Positions 35,596-47,192 of a stretch of 64,000 nt of DNA are shown piece by piece (within the stretch, counting starts at the first letter, position 1; each line of letters starts with the position of its first letter). This stretch comes from Rhytidiadelphus loreus (taxonomy: Eukaryota; Streptophyta; Bryopsida; Hypnales; Hylocomiaceae): assembly GCA_947034895.1 (NCBI GenBank), contig OX344762.1, positions 50,013,087-50,077,086 of the forward strand, written 5' to 3'. The notes under the pieces were generated by a model. That model made no database searches, was not told the DNA's origin, and was given only the letters and a program-made list of their open reading frames with translations. Both the position numbers and the translations under genes were made by a program.

Positions 35596-35691
35596 CTTCC
35601 TGTGAGTACTTTTGGATTCTTTTTTTAAGTCAATGATTCACACAATATCCAAATGGATGGTTTTCATGGTCACTAATCTGTCCTTTAAGGG
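35596..35691 (+). repeat. Right end of a family A element (A9)
   Basis: TGTCCTTTAAGGG followed by TTAA (35692-35695), the same end as at 8035-8051. The left boundary is not visible. Confidence 0.45.
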
Positions 35692-36083
35692 TTAAAGGTT
35701 AAACGACAAGCTGAGCCCGATGGGCTTGGTTTTGTTTTGAGAGAATCATGGACAAGAAGTGGTTTTAATCCTTAAACAACTAGGTAAGCCCCTTGGACTT
35801 GGTTTTTGAGATAATCGTTGACAAAAAGTAGTTTCTGTACTTGGAAGGGGGGGTATTTCAATCTATTGGACCCATTTCAATAGGGAATATGATGTTGCCA
35901 AGCACTGCGTTTAGGTTGCAAAGTCAAAGTACTATTCACTATTCACTTCCATGTGCCTTAACTTCACAAACTTTGGGCAAGCAACGAGACCCATACCTTG
36001 CTTCAAGGAGATCTTTAGATTGTTGTTTAGGTTGCCCTCCACACAAGTGAATGTTGTTTACTAAGGGTTAAGGTAGGAGTCAT

Positions 36084-36215
36084 CACTAGTAGAAAATCAG
36101 GCCCAATCTGTTGTTTTGGTTGCGTTGATCATCAACAAATTTTTGTTGATCAACAAAAAATTGTTGATGATCAACGCGACCAAAACAATAGATTGGGCCT
36201 GATTTTCTACTAGTG
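36084..36215. mobile_element. CACTA-type foldback MITE, 132 bp, with 3-bp target duplication
   Basis: Begins CACTAGTAGAAAATCAGGCC and ends with its inverted copy, GGCCTGATTTTCTACTAGTG. The arms fold back through nearly the whole length (GTTGATGATCAACG-type centre). Flanked on both sides by CAT (36081-36083 and 36216-36218), the 3-bp duplication typical of CACTA elements. Non-coding. Confidence 0.9.
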
Positions 36216-36218
36216 CAT

Positions 36219-37314
36219 GTGACTATTTGCACCACTTCGTGGCTATTACGTATTAAAAAAGTACAATTGAAAGTTTTGAATGTAAACTATTCTAACGTAG
36301 TGGCACAAATAGGGTGGCTCTTGAATTGTAGTGCAAATAGGATTTCCTACCTTACTATGACAATTACAACAAGTGCATTGTAGATTGATTAGACTGTGGT
36401 AACTACAATAAGCTTAGTTGAGTTAGCATATACTAGAACAAAGCTTGTTGCATTCAAAAATAGTTCCATCAAGTTGCAAGGTTTTGGTAAGAACATGTTT
36501 GGATACCATTAATTAGGGTTTAGCCTGAACAATTAATGAAAAACATGTGTCAAAGAAAATAAAGATGGAAAATATAATCAAGATACAATTTGCATTTGAT
36601 ATAAGAGATAAGGAAAGTCCATTGACTTGTGCCACGATTCACTCGAGGTCTAGTTGTATTCACTAAATATGAGTAGTGTATATTTGAAATATTGAAATGT
36701 GTACTATTTGTGCATACTAGCACTAATAAGCTCAATTGAATTGTGGCATGAATGGTAAAGTCAATCATGGGACCTTAAGTGAACAAAATTTTTATTTACA
36801 CCTTTCCTATTATGATTGAAAATTTTCTCACTTTGCCATGGATAAGATAGTTTTGCCTTACTACTATAGCTAATATGAAAGAAAAAAAACAAGAACTTGC
36901 TTGGCGCAACTACATTTGCTCTGTATTCAATATATACAACCTATTGTATTTTTTCGTTCTAGAAGTTGCAAGTTCCCTATATTAACCTCACCTATTTGTA
37001 AGAAGTTTCTAAATCACCCCCTACAAAGATTCTATGATTGGCTAAAATTTCGATTTCAATTGATTTAAAGAGGTATTTTTGAACACTTTGTGCTATTTTC
37101 CTTATGAAAATCTTTTTGTTGTTGTGATCTTAGTTTGGAACAAAAAATTAAAAAAAAACTCAATCTAATATGCATTATAGAATTATAAATTTGAAAAAAG
37201 AAAATCACACAAAAAAGTTGCCTAAAATTGAGCCATCACTATAAAATTGTTGAATGGTTGTGTAGAGGATAATAATAGGGCCATGTTCAAATACTTATTG
37301 GGATTAGTGTACTT
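36219..37314. other. Gene-free intergenic sequence
   Basis: No gene or clear element seen; AT-rich. Confidence 0.5.
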
Positions 37315-37773
37315 CACTACACTAAAGATGATATTTAGTGTCTTGTACACTAAATACGAAGGCATACACTAAAAGCCAATTACCCTATGAAAGTAAGTAA
37401 CATTAAATGTCAATTCAAACACTAAATGTGAACCAGAGTTGTCATATCAGACGGAATATCACTGTTCACCGACAGAATCGGACCGATTAGGGCTAGGCGG
37501 CTGCAAACTTCAGAGCCTTGTAACTTTTGCAAAAATTCTTCAAATAAGGAAAATGAGATGTTTTTCGGCATTTACAAAAATTGTAGATGCCGAAAAACAT
37601 CTCATTTTCCTTATTTGAAGAATTTTTGCAAAAGTTACAAGGCTCTGAAGTTTGCAGCCGGCACATTCAAGTCTAACACTAATTGTGGACAAGTTCAGAT
37701 TTAGTGTTGTAGCTAGTAGGGGGGTAAAAACACTAAATGTCACTCAACACTAAATATCATCTTTAGTGTAGTA
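37315..37773. mobile_element. CACTA-like MITE carrying a nested hairpin
   Basis: Left end CACTACACTAAAGATGATAT and the inverted copy at the right end (ATATCATCTTTAGTGTAGTA) define terminal inverted repeats of about 25 bp. Several CACTAAAT motifs recur inside. Target duplication is not clear (one mismatch at the outermost base). The element contains the perfect hairpin at 37498-37660. Confidence 0.75.
37498..37660. repeat. Perfect 74-bp inverted repeat with 15-base loop
   Basis: Arms 37498-37571 and 37587-37660 are exact reverse complements over 74 bp; loop 37572-37586. The outer bases no longer pair. Transcription would give a long perfectly paired hairpin, a typical Dicer substrate (inference). 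Confidence 0.9.
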
Positions 37774-38840
37774 GCTTTGGCAAAAAAATAATTCATACCT
37801 AGATTTTTTAGAATTTTTTTTGTAACTTGCCTAATAAATGGGACTTGTTACAAATGGGAAAGAACTAGAGAAGAACCCTGTAAATTACTTTAGGCTAAAT
37901 AGAACTTGAGACAAGAGTTTATCAATCGTGTCAACCAACTTCATCAATTTACTACTCTACACTTTTTGAGATGGTTGAACAAGCAATAAAATGTTCCAAC
38001 GTTGAAGAAATCCAAAGGTGAACAATGTCCAATTGTGAACAATTGCCTAAATTATAAAAATCAAACTTTAGTCTTTCCAATTTTTTTTTAAAATCTTTAT
38101 ATAATTATTAGACACTTAAATGTTAGGGTTATTACTAAAGTACAATATAATAGATGTAGTTAGTTGTTGTTTTCTTTTTTCGGGGAGGTGGGGTACTTGC
38201 CTAGTGGCATTACCAATTATGTTCTCTAATTTTGAAAGGAGTGAACTCCTTCCAAGATCAAAGAATGTGATTGCAACATTACTAGGGGTACTAATTGCCC
38301 TATGTAGGTACCTTAATAAAACTTGACTTTTATTGTCATGGTTGTAGATACCTTATAATATTAAAGTAAGTGAAGTGTTTATATACATAGCCAAAGAATT
38401 AGAGGCAATTTATTTTAGAGACAATACACTGCAAATGATTATTTTCTTACAAAGAACAATAACAAGAAATGGGTATCGATCCTAACCAAATTTCAATATA
38501 TCTTCAAAAAGTGAGTTCTATCTTCTTTGTTTGTTTGTAAAACTACCCCATCATTTTTCAAAAGAATATGATATAGCCCATGGCAAGAGCTTGTACATGT
38601 TTTCTCTTTGTTATTGGTTGTGCTAAATAGAATATTGCATGCGGAGTGCTACGACTTAGTGCAACTCAATGTATAGGCTTTCTAGTTGAAGACGATTTAG
38701 GTTTGTCAAGGTTTGGTGGTGGTTCCTAGCCAAGGAAAGTGCCAAACGTAGATAGAGATGACGTGGAAATGTATGAGAAGATGGTAAATGATTTTAGCTA
38801 TCCCATCGTGTTTGGCACTTTGTCTTTGCTTTATTTTGTA
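37774..38840. other. Gene-free intergenic sequence
   Basis: Nothing recognised. Confidence 0.5.
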
Positions 38841-38844
38841 GACG

Positions 38845-38956
38845 GCATTTACAGAAATTTGTTTCAAGGAGTTTAGCTTCCTCAAAAAGGCAATCGGCTC
38901 TTAAATGGTTGCTATATAAGAGCAGCATACCTTCCTATTGAAAAAAAATTAGATTG
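38845..38956 (-). mobile_element. LINE 3' fragment interrupted by a SINE-like insertion
   Basis: The plus-strand block around 38850-38895 (TTTCAAGGAGTTTAGCTTCC, then CAATCGGCTCTTAA) matches the flank of the LINE remnant at 13640-13700. It is cut by the insertion at 38957-39144. Confidence 0.5.
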
Positions 38957-39144
38957 TTTATTTTCCACCCCCCATGAGGTGGCGACAAAGGTGACTTGGT
39001 GAGGAGCACGACTTGGCTCCGGTCTTAGTTCGGTCCCCTTTTTTTTTTGGTTCTCAGTGTGCCAGGCCACTTGTGGCTGGCTGGCTTGTATTTTTCTCTC
39101 TGCAATGGAATTCTTTTTCATTTGAATGTGTCAAAAAGAAAAAG
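38957..39144 (+). mobile_element. SINE-like retroposon, 188 bp, with 10-bp target duplication
   Basis: Flanked by AATTAGATTG at 38947-38956 and 39145-39154. The 3' part (CAATGGAATTCTTTTTCATT, then TCAAAAAGAAAAAG) matches the tail of other insertions in this window. A possible RNA polymerase III B-box-like GTTCGGTCCCC lies near 39028. The tRNA-like head is only suggestive. Confidence 0.65.
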
Positions 39145-39504
39145 AATTAGATTGATTGCTTGTTGCGCACGAGTAACTAACTTCCGGGTGTCTTGGCAAT
39201 AAATAATCTCTATCAATTCTTGCACCATCCATTGGGGTTGTCCTCGTAGGTCAATGGGTAGGTCAACTATATAGACTCAGAGAGTGAAGGACCGAAGATG
39301 AGCATGAATAAATAATAGCTTATTAAACAAGTTTTCTTTAGCTAGAAGTTACAAGGACAAAGACCACAATACTCAACTGTCTGCTACGTACTATGGACCT
39401 GCAACCAATTACCGTTCTTCAGAGTGAGTAATGGCCGGGTTATGAGGGCAAAACCACATGAGGGAATTGTGGAAAATTGAAAAGATGGAGATCCACTCAT
39501 TTTT

Positions 39505-39680
39505 GTTTTGTTTTGTTTTTTCAACAAATGGGTAAGTTGACCCACTGCATTGATAGAAAGAGCCAAAATACAACAACCAAGCCCCCAAAGGCTGGACAAT
39601 GAAGTGGAATTTCATTGCAAGAGGACACTTTTTTTGTTTTTTTGTTTTTTGAGGCATGTGAAAAATTTCCATTCATAGAG
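39505..39680 (-). mobile_element. LINE 3' end (minus orientation)
   Basis: Read on the minus strand, the 3' untranslated end runs through GGCTTGGTTGTTGTATTTTG and CAATGCAGTGGG to a poly(A)-type tail (poly-T on the plus strand, 39501-39520). A second poly-T tract at 39630-39652 starts another partial copy. Typical truncated plant LINE insertions. Confidence 0.6.
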
Positions 39681-40018
39681 GAAACAGTACATTGAGAGAC
39701 CAGAGGAAACCAGTCCCCTGCAGAAATCTTTTGATTTTCAGACAGTTAAAATAACAAAGAACAAAGCAGATGATAATTAAGGGACCAGCGACACCGGGGC
39801 AATTGCAAATTAAGCAAACACTCAGACCCATCAGAGCCACTAGTTTTCACATGATTGCAAAGAATATATAATTTAATAAACCTGAACTACAATAGTCATA
39901 CAGTCAAGGGCTCTCAATTGTTTGTTTGTTACACATTGACGCAGTTCATCGAGGAATTTAAAAAATTCAATGAGATTTGAACATGTTTGGAGACAAGTAG
40001 TGCATTCTGTCTGTAACT

Positions 40019-40115
40019 TTTTTTTTTTTTGAACAAATGAACGGACTCATTGCATTAAAAAAAAACCCGGAACAGAACAACATCCAAACCACAAAGGGCT
40101 GGTCAATGAAGAGAT
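40019..40115 (-). mobile_element. LINE/SINE 3' end (minus orientation)
   Basis: Poly-T then GAACAAATGAACGGACTCAT and an ACAACATCCAAACCACAAAG block, related to the copy at 39505-39600 (shared AAAGGGCTGG(A/T)CAATGAAG). Confidence 0.55.
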
Positions 40116-41250
40116 AAGAGCAAAAAAGAAAAGAAAGGAACCCAGGAACTGTCTATAAAATTGAGCTTCAGAATTAACTTCAAATTTGGAAGACGAGAGT
40201 AAAATTTTCTCTTACATCCCCCCAAACAAAACTAGAGTATTCAAATCCAACTTGTCAAAAATCCAATCATATGTAAGTTCCTTGAATTAATTTGTTCAAG
40301 TCCATCCTCCCAAAAAATTTAAGTGCAAATCTTCACCAATTGCAAGTTCAATACATTTGAACTTCAAAAAGTTTTTTTTTTCTTCTATTCCTTCTTGAAG
40401 GTGAAGTTTTTGTCTTTCAACGTTTCAAGAAGAAAAATACTCTTATATCCACAACTTGTGTGATTTAGACAATATCAATGTTGGAAAATGGTTTCAAAGT
40501 ACATGTATGTATAGCACCAAGAAAAAAAAAACCTTTCATGTTCATCTTTTAAAAAATGATCCCAACAGGGGGGTACCCGCCCGGATGCCTTCATTGTGAT
40601 CTCCAACCGCCCATTGCCAACAACCACACATCCATATATTTTTTGTCTTCAGTTGCTGGTATTCTCTAAGTGGATGTTTCAACTTACTTCAAAGTCGGCT
40701 TGACTCCATGACCAAGGGAGGACGGACCATGAACTCAACCACCACCCAATCATCCAAAATTAATGGGTGCGGATGAAACATATTTTGGAGTCATTATTGA
40801 TGGCCCGGGCAACTACAGTATTTAAGTTGCCCAATGATGCGTCATCCACATCCACCATGATGCTCCCAAACCCTAACTTATCCCTGCCCCCATTTACTCG
40901 TTATTGCCAGCTGGCATCCACCCATTACGGTGTGGCCAAGTGGACCCCTGGCTGCTGCAAAGGTGCTCCTCCAAATTATTATTGAACTGAGGTGGCAGTT
41001 GCGACAGGTCCATCTCTAAAAGGTAACATTTGTCCTGATGAGGCCATGTTGGCAGGATCTCTGAATTCTAATTTTTAAAATTTTAAAATTGGCTCTGGAG
41101 TCTGGAGTGAAGCCTGGATCAGGATTTTTTTTAATTAATCATTTTAAATATTTTTTTAAATATTTTTTATAACATTGTTTAGGAATGAGGCAGGTGGCTG
41201 TTTGGGAGCCTTGAAAAGGAGATACGGAATTGTCTTATTGATGGATCCTC
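40116..41250. other. Gene-free intergenic sequence
   Basis: No gene recognised. An AT palindrome (TTTTAAAATTTTAAAA) lies near 41066. A 72-codon frame at 40767-40985 has no support. Confidence 0.45.
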
Positions 41251-41252
41251 AG

Positions 41253-41370
41253 CCAACCCCAATTCTTGCATAAACAAATAATTAAGTTCCTCATAGGCAT
41301 CTAGGGAGGCATAATACCTTCCAAACATGGGAGGACTGTTGCTTTGGTTATACAACGTTATATCGGGTGC
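41253..41370 (+). repeat. Dispersed repeat also found at 13119-13250
   Basis: Same ordered blocks as the copy near 13.1 kb (CAACCCCAAT, GCATAATACC, GGTTATACAACGTTAT). Confidence 0.5.
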
Positions 41371-41407
41371 AAATCAAGAGAACATATCTTTGTAAAGAAA
41401 GAATATA

Positions 41408-41778
41408 AGAGCATCCCCACCACTGGCTTCCCTATCCCTAAAGGTTTAGGGAGAGGACCTCGAATGTACACTGAATGGTGAAATTAGGTTGCCCTAGACT
41501 GTAGTTGACTATGTCTGAAAGTGTTAGATATGAGAAATTAGTGTGGGGCAACCTAATTACACTATTCAGTGTAGATAGAGATATAGAAACTTCACCGCAC
41601 CAATCTTTTTCCAAAATCTATGTCTCTAAAATACACAAACATCTGTAAAACTCTGTCCCAATTATGCATCTAGAAGTTCACATAGAGAACTCGTGAGGTC
41701 TCATCCCTATACACTCAAGCTTAAGACATCAATCACAATAAATATATAGGGATATAAAACAGCTGGTAGGAATGCTCT
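41408..41778. mobile_element. MITE with AGAGCAT-type terminal inverted repeats
   Basis: Ends AGAGCATCCCCACC and GGTAGGAATGCTCT (inverted, imperfect). Inside, a second inverted pair (ACACTGAATGGTGAAATTAG at 41468 and CTAATTACACTATTCAGTGT near 41550) folds back. This looks like the widespread plant GAGCATCTCCA-type MITE; superfamily not assigned. Confidence 0.65.
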
Positions 41779-42430
41779 GAAGGCATCACCATCTGTTTTA
41801 AAAAACAATGTGGAAAGAGAATGATATAGAAGCCGAGTGATGTGCTAGGTAACTAACTCCTAGTTAGTAAAGTTTTTTGTTTTATTGTAGGACACCTGAT
41901 AGGCTTGAAAAAAACAGCCTTGTTTTTAGGTATGGGGTACCTATGTACATAACTTGCAAACCGGATGGTCTCTTTTTAAAGGCTACAAAAAACAATGTGT
42001 ACAAGTAATGTACATTTGAGGAGGTGGGTGATTTTAGAGCCTGTGTGCACAGTTTGAGAACCTCTTGTTACCTTTTCAACAAGACTATAAACATGGTCTC
42101 TATTGACCACAAGAGGACCTATGCATAAAGCAATTAGAGTGGCTGTACAACTGAATACAACCTCTTGTGGTCCTGTCCTCAGTCATGGTTGACAATGATT
42201 CCACCACAGTAGTGAGGTTCCTTCTCTGACAAATTTCCACCAAGCTCACTCCCTACTCTAAGCTTACACCTTAGATGCAATTCTTCATTAGTACTGGATT
42301 TTCTACATGCAATAGGTTTCTACCCCAGTCCTAGATGTAGTAGTTCTTCATTACCGGTACTCCTTACAGTACTTACAAATCAGAATTACATCTATAATTG
42401 TAGCTTCCATGGGTCCTCAGTAGTTGCTAT
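41779..42430. other. Gene-free intergenic sequence
   Basis: Nothing recognised. Confidence 0.45.
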
Positions 42431-42431
42431 C

Positions 42432-42560
42432 CTTTTCTTTCTTTCTTTCTTAACAAATGAAACGGAATTTCATTGCAAAGGCGAGATACGTTTTTCGCCA
42501 CGTCTCCCCCACATACTACCAGTCTGTTTGAATAATACTTTTTTTTAATGGACGTTGCAC
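42432..42560 (-). mobile_element. LINE/SINE 3' end (minus orientation)
   Basis: (CTTT)n followed by AACAAATGAAACGGAATTTC and ATTGCAAAGG, the reverse of the tail shared by several insertions here. 5' truncated. Confidence 0.5.
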
Positions 42561-43274
42561 CTGCCAGTCTACCCAGTCCACAAGTGCCCCTCCCCCACCC
42601 CAAACTCCTCAGACTTGGCACACTACATTATGGGTCAGCCTGCCCCCCCGGAGTGGAGCTCCATTTGAAATGAACTTCATGGCAATCCATACTGAAATCA
42701 TTTTAAGCCCCATGTATAATAGTACAAGTCAGTGGAAGGCTGGACACCCAAATAATGGGGACAGGATGTGCGGTGGGTGCTCACATTCAGACGGACACAC
42801 TCCGCCCCCAACAGCACAAATTTTTTACTCATAAGCTTATCAATGGAATTGCGGCTCCTCCTCCTCCTCCTCTTCACAGACGGGAAGGAATTATCAATGA
42901 TGAGAACCTGAACCCCGGCCGCCCACCTGCCTGCCCGCCAGCCTCAAAGGGGTCATTGATTTGAATCTAAGCGCTAAGTTACAGCTTGCATTGGGAAGGG
43001 GGGTGGGGTGGAGGCGCGTCTTGGAGAGGGGGATCTGAGAAAAAGGGGGGTGCGCAGATCTCTCTTGCTCATGAGTTTGGAGAGATAGAGATAGAGAGAG
43101 ACCATGATGGCTGTGGCATTTGGTGGTCGAACTTAAACGTGAAGGGAAGGATGCAAGAATTCACACTTAAGTTATTAAGTTATCATTAGCTTGCAAGTGA
43201 ATGGTACGTATCTTATATCAATGGATTCAGAAACCAAGAGCCATCTGTTTGATTTCCTTTGCCACATGGATCAT

Positions 43275-43350
43275 TTATTTTATTTTTTGTTTTTTGAAAC
43301 AAATGAAAATGGAATTGCATTGCTCATTCACTGAGAAGCTGAGGGGGGTG
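43275..43350 (-). mobile_element. LINE/SINE 3' end (minus orientation)
   Basis: TTTTTTGAAACAAATGAAAA then GGAATTGCATTGC, the same tail family as at 39505, 40019 and 42432. Confidence 0.5.
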
Positions 43351-44936
43351 GGGGTGGTTGGGTTGGGTTTTGTCATCTCGAACATTTAGTCAGATATCCA
43401 TCCTGGCCTGGTGACAGCAGCACTTTCTTTTTGGGGTGATAAGATAGACCTTGCAACCAGACCTCATGAATGTCAATAAATTCAGCAAGAGAATGCTCCA
43501 CACGAAACAATGATTCAGACACCGACCAGACTTTGCCAAGGATGGAGTTCCTGTAACAGAATATAAAGTTTCGTAATTGAATATAAGGGGTTTTGTATTC
43601 CACTATCTTTAGTTTCAGGCGCTTCAGTTGAGTAGGGCAAAGTTATAACTTATAAGTATTAAGTTAAGCTCTGTCAATGTTGTTGTTTGTTCTTGGGTAA
43701 CTTAAACTTACTTATGGGCTGCCAAGTGAGAAATGCATGACAACGACACTGGCTCAATTCTGCCTGCACCTTCAGTGATGTAAAAAGGACAAAAAAACAA
43801 ACTCTGTGCGTGGCAAGAATTCTAAAAGTTTCAAAAATAACAAAAGATAAGCTTAAAACAATTGAAAAATTGTACTAGTGGCTCAGTCACTGCGGCTCAG
43901 ATTTCGAGATGATGATTACAGTAGCTCTAATTTTTTAAATATTTTATTTTTTTAAACATTCATATGAAACGGAAGATTAGCTCAGCTTTACGTTAATTCT
44001 CATTTAAAGTTCGTGCTGCGAACTGAACTTGTTCTTTAACCCTAACTGAACCGTGGGCTCAGTGCCCCGCAGACTGAGCTGGGCCTCACTACACACTGTG
44101 GAGAAGTTATCACCGACCCATGCGCCTCGTTTGCCCCGCCGCCAATCTCCACCTACTTTTTGTCCACCTCAGCTCTTTTCCCCATTCCCCGAGAAAGCTC
44201 TCGTTCATTTCCCACACTTCGGTGACTCCCGGGTGTCCTTCCTCCGGATAAACGCGTCAGTCACATGGCACACAGTAATGCTTACGAAGAAGTTCATACT
44301 TACTCACACACTGGCGTGTTGACATAGTAAGGACACCATCAATACAAACAGCAGCAAAAAAAAAATAGGGGGGTAAAAATGGTATAAAGGATAGTTTTAT
44401 CTTTCCCCTACTTAGAGAGCCGGATGGAGCTATTTATGTAGATATTTTTCTCTTATATCACCCACCGTCCGTTTCAAAAGAAGAAGAAAAAACAAACTCA
44501 ACCCATTGTGGTCAGAATTTGGAGTCTGCCCTTGTGCCATTGCTGAAATTTTTCAAAAAAAATTCTCACACAAAGATAAGTGTGCGAAATAGTGAGAGCA
44601 ATTGAAAATTTATTTTTCAGACAAAGTGTGAATTAGTAATGTATTTCTGAAGTGATCTTTCCAACATGGTCTATAAATTGTCCCATAACCAACAAAAAGT
44701 GTACCCAATATGCTCATCTTAATCACCTAAAGTGGTCACAATAATTTCTGATGTAGAATGCCATGAAAAGTCACTTTTGACAATGATTTACACTGGAAAA
44801 GTTGGGTGTTCCTTATGAGGTTACTAATCACTCCATGAGTGTCAAGTTAGATATTGATTGTGGTCTGAGAAAATCGTCATGGGGGCATGAGGGTGATCTG
44901 ACTATGGGTGATCTGACTGTTGTGGGTTGTTTTACC
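43351..44936. other. Gene-free intergenic sequence
   Basis: No coding frame with support; an 89-codon frame at 44053-44322 is unsupported. Confidence 0.45.
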
Positions 44937-44940
44937 TTAA

Positions 44941-45818
44941 CCCTTTAGTGCCCGTGGTTGATTTGGAGGTCATGTGTATTTTTTCAAGAAAATGAATTTT
45001 GTATTCATTCTAAAGATGAAGTTTTAGATCAAACCGTACAAGGTGTATCCATAAGGGAGATTCTTCAACCTAACAAAAAATCAAACTCATCCAACGGTAC
45101 AAATTGCTATAAATGAAGTAGGAGGTCCATAAATCAACCTTTTGAAGGCTAAAATTGAATTTTGGGAAGTAAAACATCTTTAAATATTTTTTTAGTAAAT
45201 TTTCCTCAAAAGACAAGTAGAATAGACATCTAACCGAAGTCGTTTCATATTTTTTCAAGCTTTGTGAAATTAATTACAAATTTTTGAAGTTCACAAAAAG
45301 TAATCATCTGTGGTCATCATAACAAATACCCTTCTAAAATGTGCAGATTTGGTACATTGAAGAAAGTAAAATGTACCTCTAAATCATGTTTGCTTCTAGG
45401 CCTTGTTGGAGTTTGAGTTGCTTTCCTTAAGTCTAAAAAATCATTGACTTGAATGGCCCTTTGGAATTTGCGCTACATAAATACCGATGCATAAGTTTAC
45501 TGTGGGCATTCATGAGATTACAAAGCAACACTTATGCCTTATCAAGACATCAAGTACAAAAAAATCTCACCATTTGGTTGATATTTTTTTGTATTTTTGT
45601 TGAAGACTTCCCATTTGAAGGTCTAGGCCATTTGAGTTTGCAACCTCATAGCTAATTCATCAATGCTCCAATTATCTTGAAATTGGTTTTGTTTGAAGCG
45701 CACAAAGACATTCTAGTTGCGTTCCTCTCTGAGATTTTTGTGATTAGATGTATTTTGAACAATATTTGACCGAGAGTCCGAAAATCAACCAAAAACTGGT
45801 CGACCAGTCACTAAAGGG
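44941..45818. mobile_element. TTAA-flanked element with CCCTTTAGTG inverted ends (copy A5)
   Basis: Bounded by TTAA at 44937-44940 and 45819-45822. Terminal inverted repeats CCCTTTAGTG / CACTAAAGGG match over 10 bp, and the next bases are partly paired. 878 bp, no transposase frame. Ends resemble those of the other family A copies. Confidence 0.75.
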
Positions 45819-45822
45819 TTAA

Positions 45823-46237
45823 GGTGAAGACACCCATAACTGATCAAATAAGCAATTATGGACATGATTTGAGGTAGTGCAAAGTAAAGCAAATGTTTTT
45901 AGAGGTGCATTGAAAGAAATGACAGGGAATGCAAAAAAATTGGAAATTTTATTGCTTGAACTGAAATTACTATTAATTTTGGGAGGCAAAAAGTGCATTA
46001 GACCCGGCGTAGCCAATGTCTAGACTCTTCCAATCCCGATCATTCAAGAACTACTTTTCTACTCATTGCTTCCTACTTTCTTGCTCACTTATGTCTCATG
46101 AACTTATTGGTCCCAACCTTGAAAACGAGAAAAACACGCATTCCAAGGAGAAAATGGAAATTTGTTCAACCTTCGTTGAAAATACAGCCCCCTATTCATT
46201 GTTGATAGGACATTGGTTAGTAGTGGGTGTCTTCACT
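45823..46237. mobile_element. Inverted-repeat element with GTGAAGACACCCA ends
   Basis: GTGAAGACACCCA at 45824-45836 is repeated in inverted form (GGGTGTCTTCAC, about 46223-46234), with more pairing further in (ACT.A). Directly adjacent to A5. Target duplication is unclear. Non-coding. Confidence 0.55.
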
Positions 46238-46736
46238 ATAGTTTTAGTTGGTGTAAGGTAGTCTGTTCTTAAAGTGATCTTTTAAGAGTTGATTGTAGTT
46301 GGGGGAAGTGAAATTCCTTCAAAAAAAATTTAAGTAAATTTTTCACAAGAAGAAAAAGGGAATTGGCATCGAAACCTAAGTCATTTCATATTTTGGAGAC
46401 CTTTGCAAAATTAGTTACGAATTTTTAAAGTTGAAATGCGGTGATTACCATAAGTAACTACCTCATGAAATGTACACTATTGGTACATTAAAGAAAGCAA
46501 AATGTACCTTTATGTTAGTGATTACTTTTAGAGTAGGATTGTTTTTAGAGAAGGGGCACTTTTAGAGCACCCTACTTTAGAATATGGCACCATTGGAAGT
46601 GCATCAAACATAGGAAAAATATGAATTCGGAAATTGAACGTTCAATATGAAATAGCTAGAGACATTTAAAAGTTCCACTTCTTTCAATGTGTAGAGTTTC
46701 TATTACTAGACTTATCTAAAAATAAATATTTGTTAA

Positions 46737-47188
46737 CCCCTAAAGGTCCAAACCCTGGGATTTGGGGCAACATAGTGATTTTGGGTATCTCACTACGAAT
46801 GGAATTTTTATTTTTTTTATTCAAAAATTTCATAGAACATGTATTCGAGGAGTAGCTTTAAGGCCCAATAATTTTCTTAACTTTTGACCACATGGTTTAA
46901 AAGTTATTGCATAATATGAAATTTCTAGCAGTTGTCAGGTAGTATGGGCAATCCAAAAAACTTCTTTTAAAATCACATTTTTAAGAAATAAAATTTTGAA
47001 ATTGGTTCTCTACATTTATATGCACATAGAAAACTTTGAATTATTGCATTTTGATTAACAAGTTGAAAGTTATGAGGAGTTTTAGTTTGCAAGTAGGTAT
47101 GGAGTCTCTGGATATGAAATGTAAAGTCAATATAGCCTACCCAAATTAGCATCTCCCAAAAAATTAAACTTGAGTCTCTTTTTAGGGG
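46737..47188 (-). mobile_element. TTAA-flanked element with CCCCTAAA inverted ends (copy A6)
   Basis: Bounded by TTAA at 46733-46736 and 47189-47192; inverted ends CCCCTAAA/TTTAGGGG. Its left 200 bp are the reverse complement of 11238-11405. 452 bp, no coding frame. The right TTAA is followed by CCCTTGAAAAGACC, perhaps the end of another copy sharing the site. Confidence 0.8.
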
Positions 47189-47192
47189 TTAA

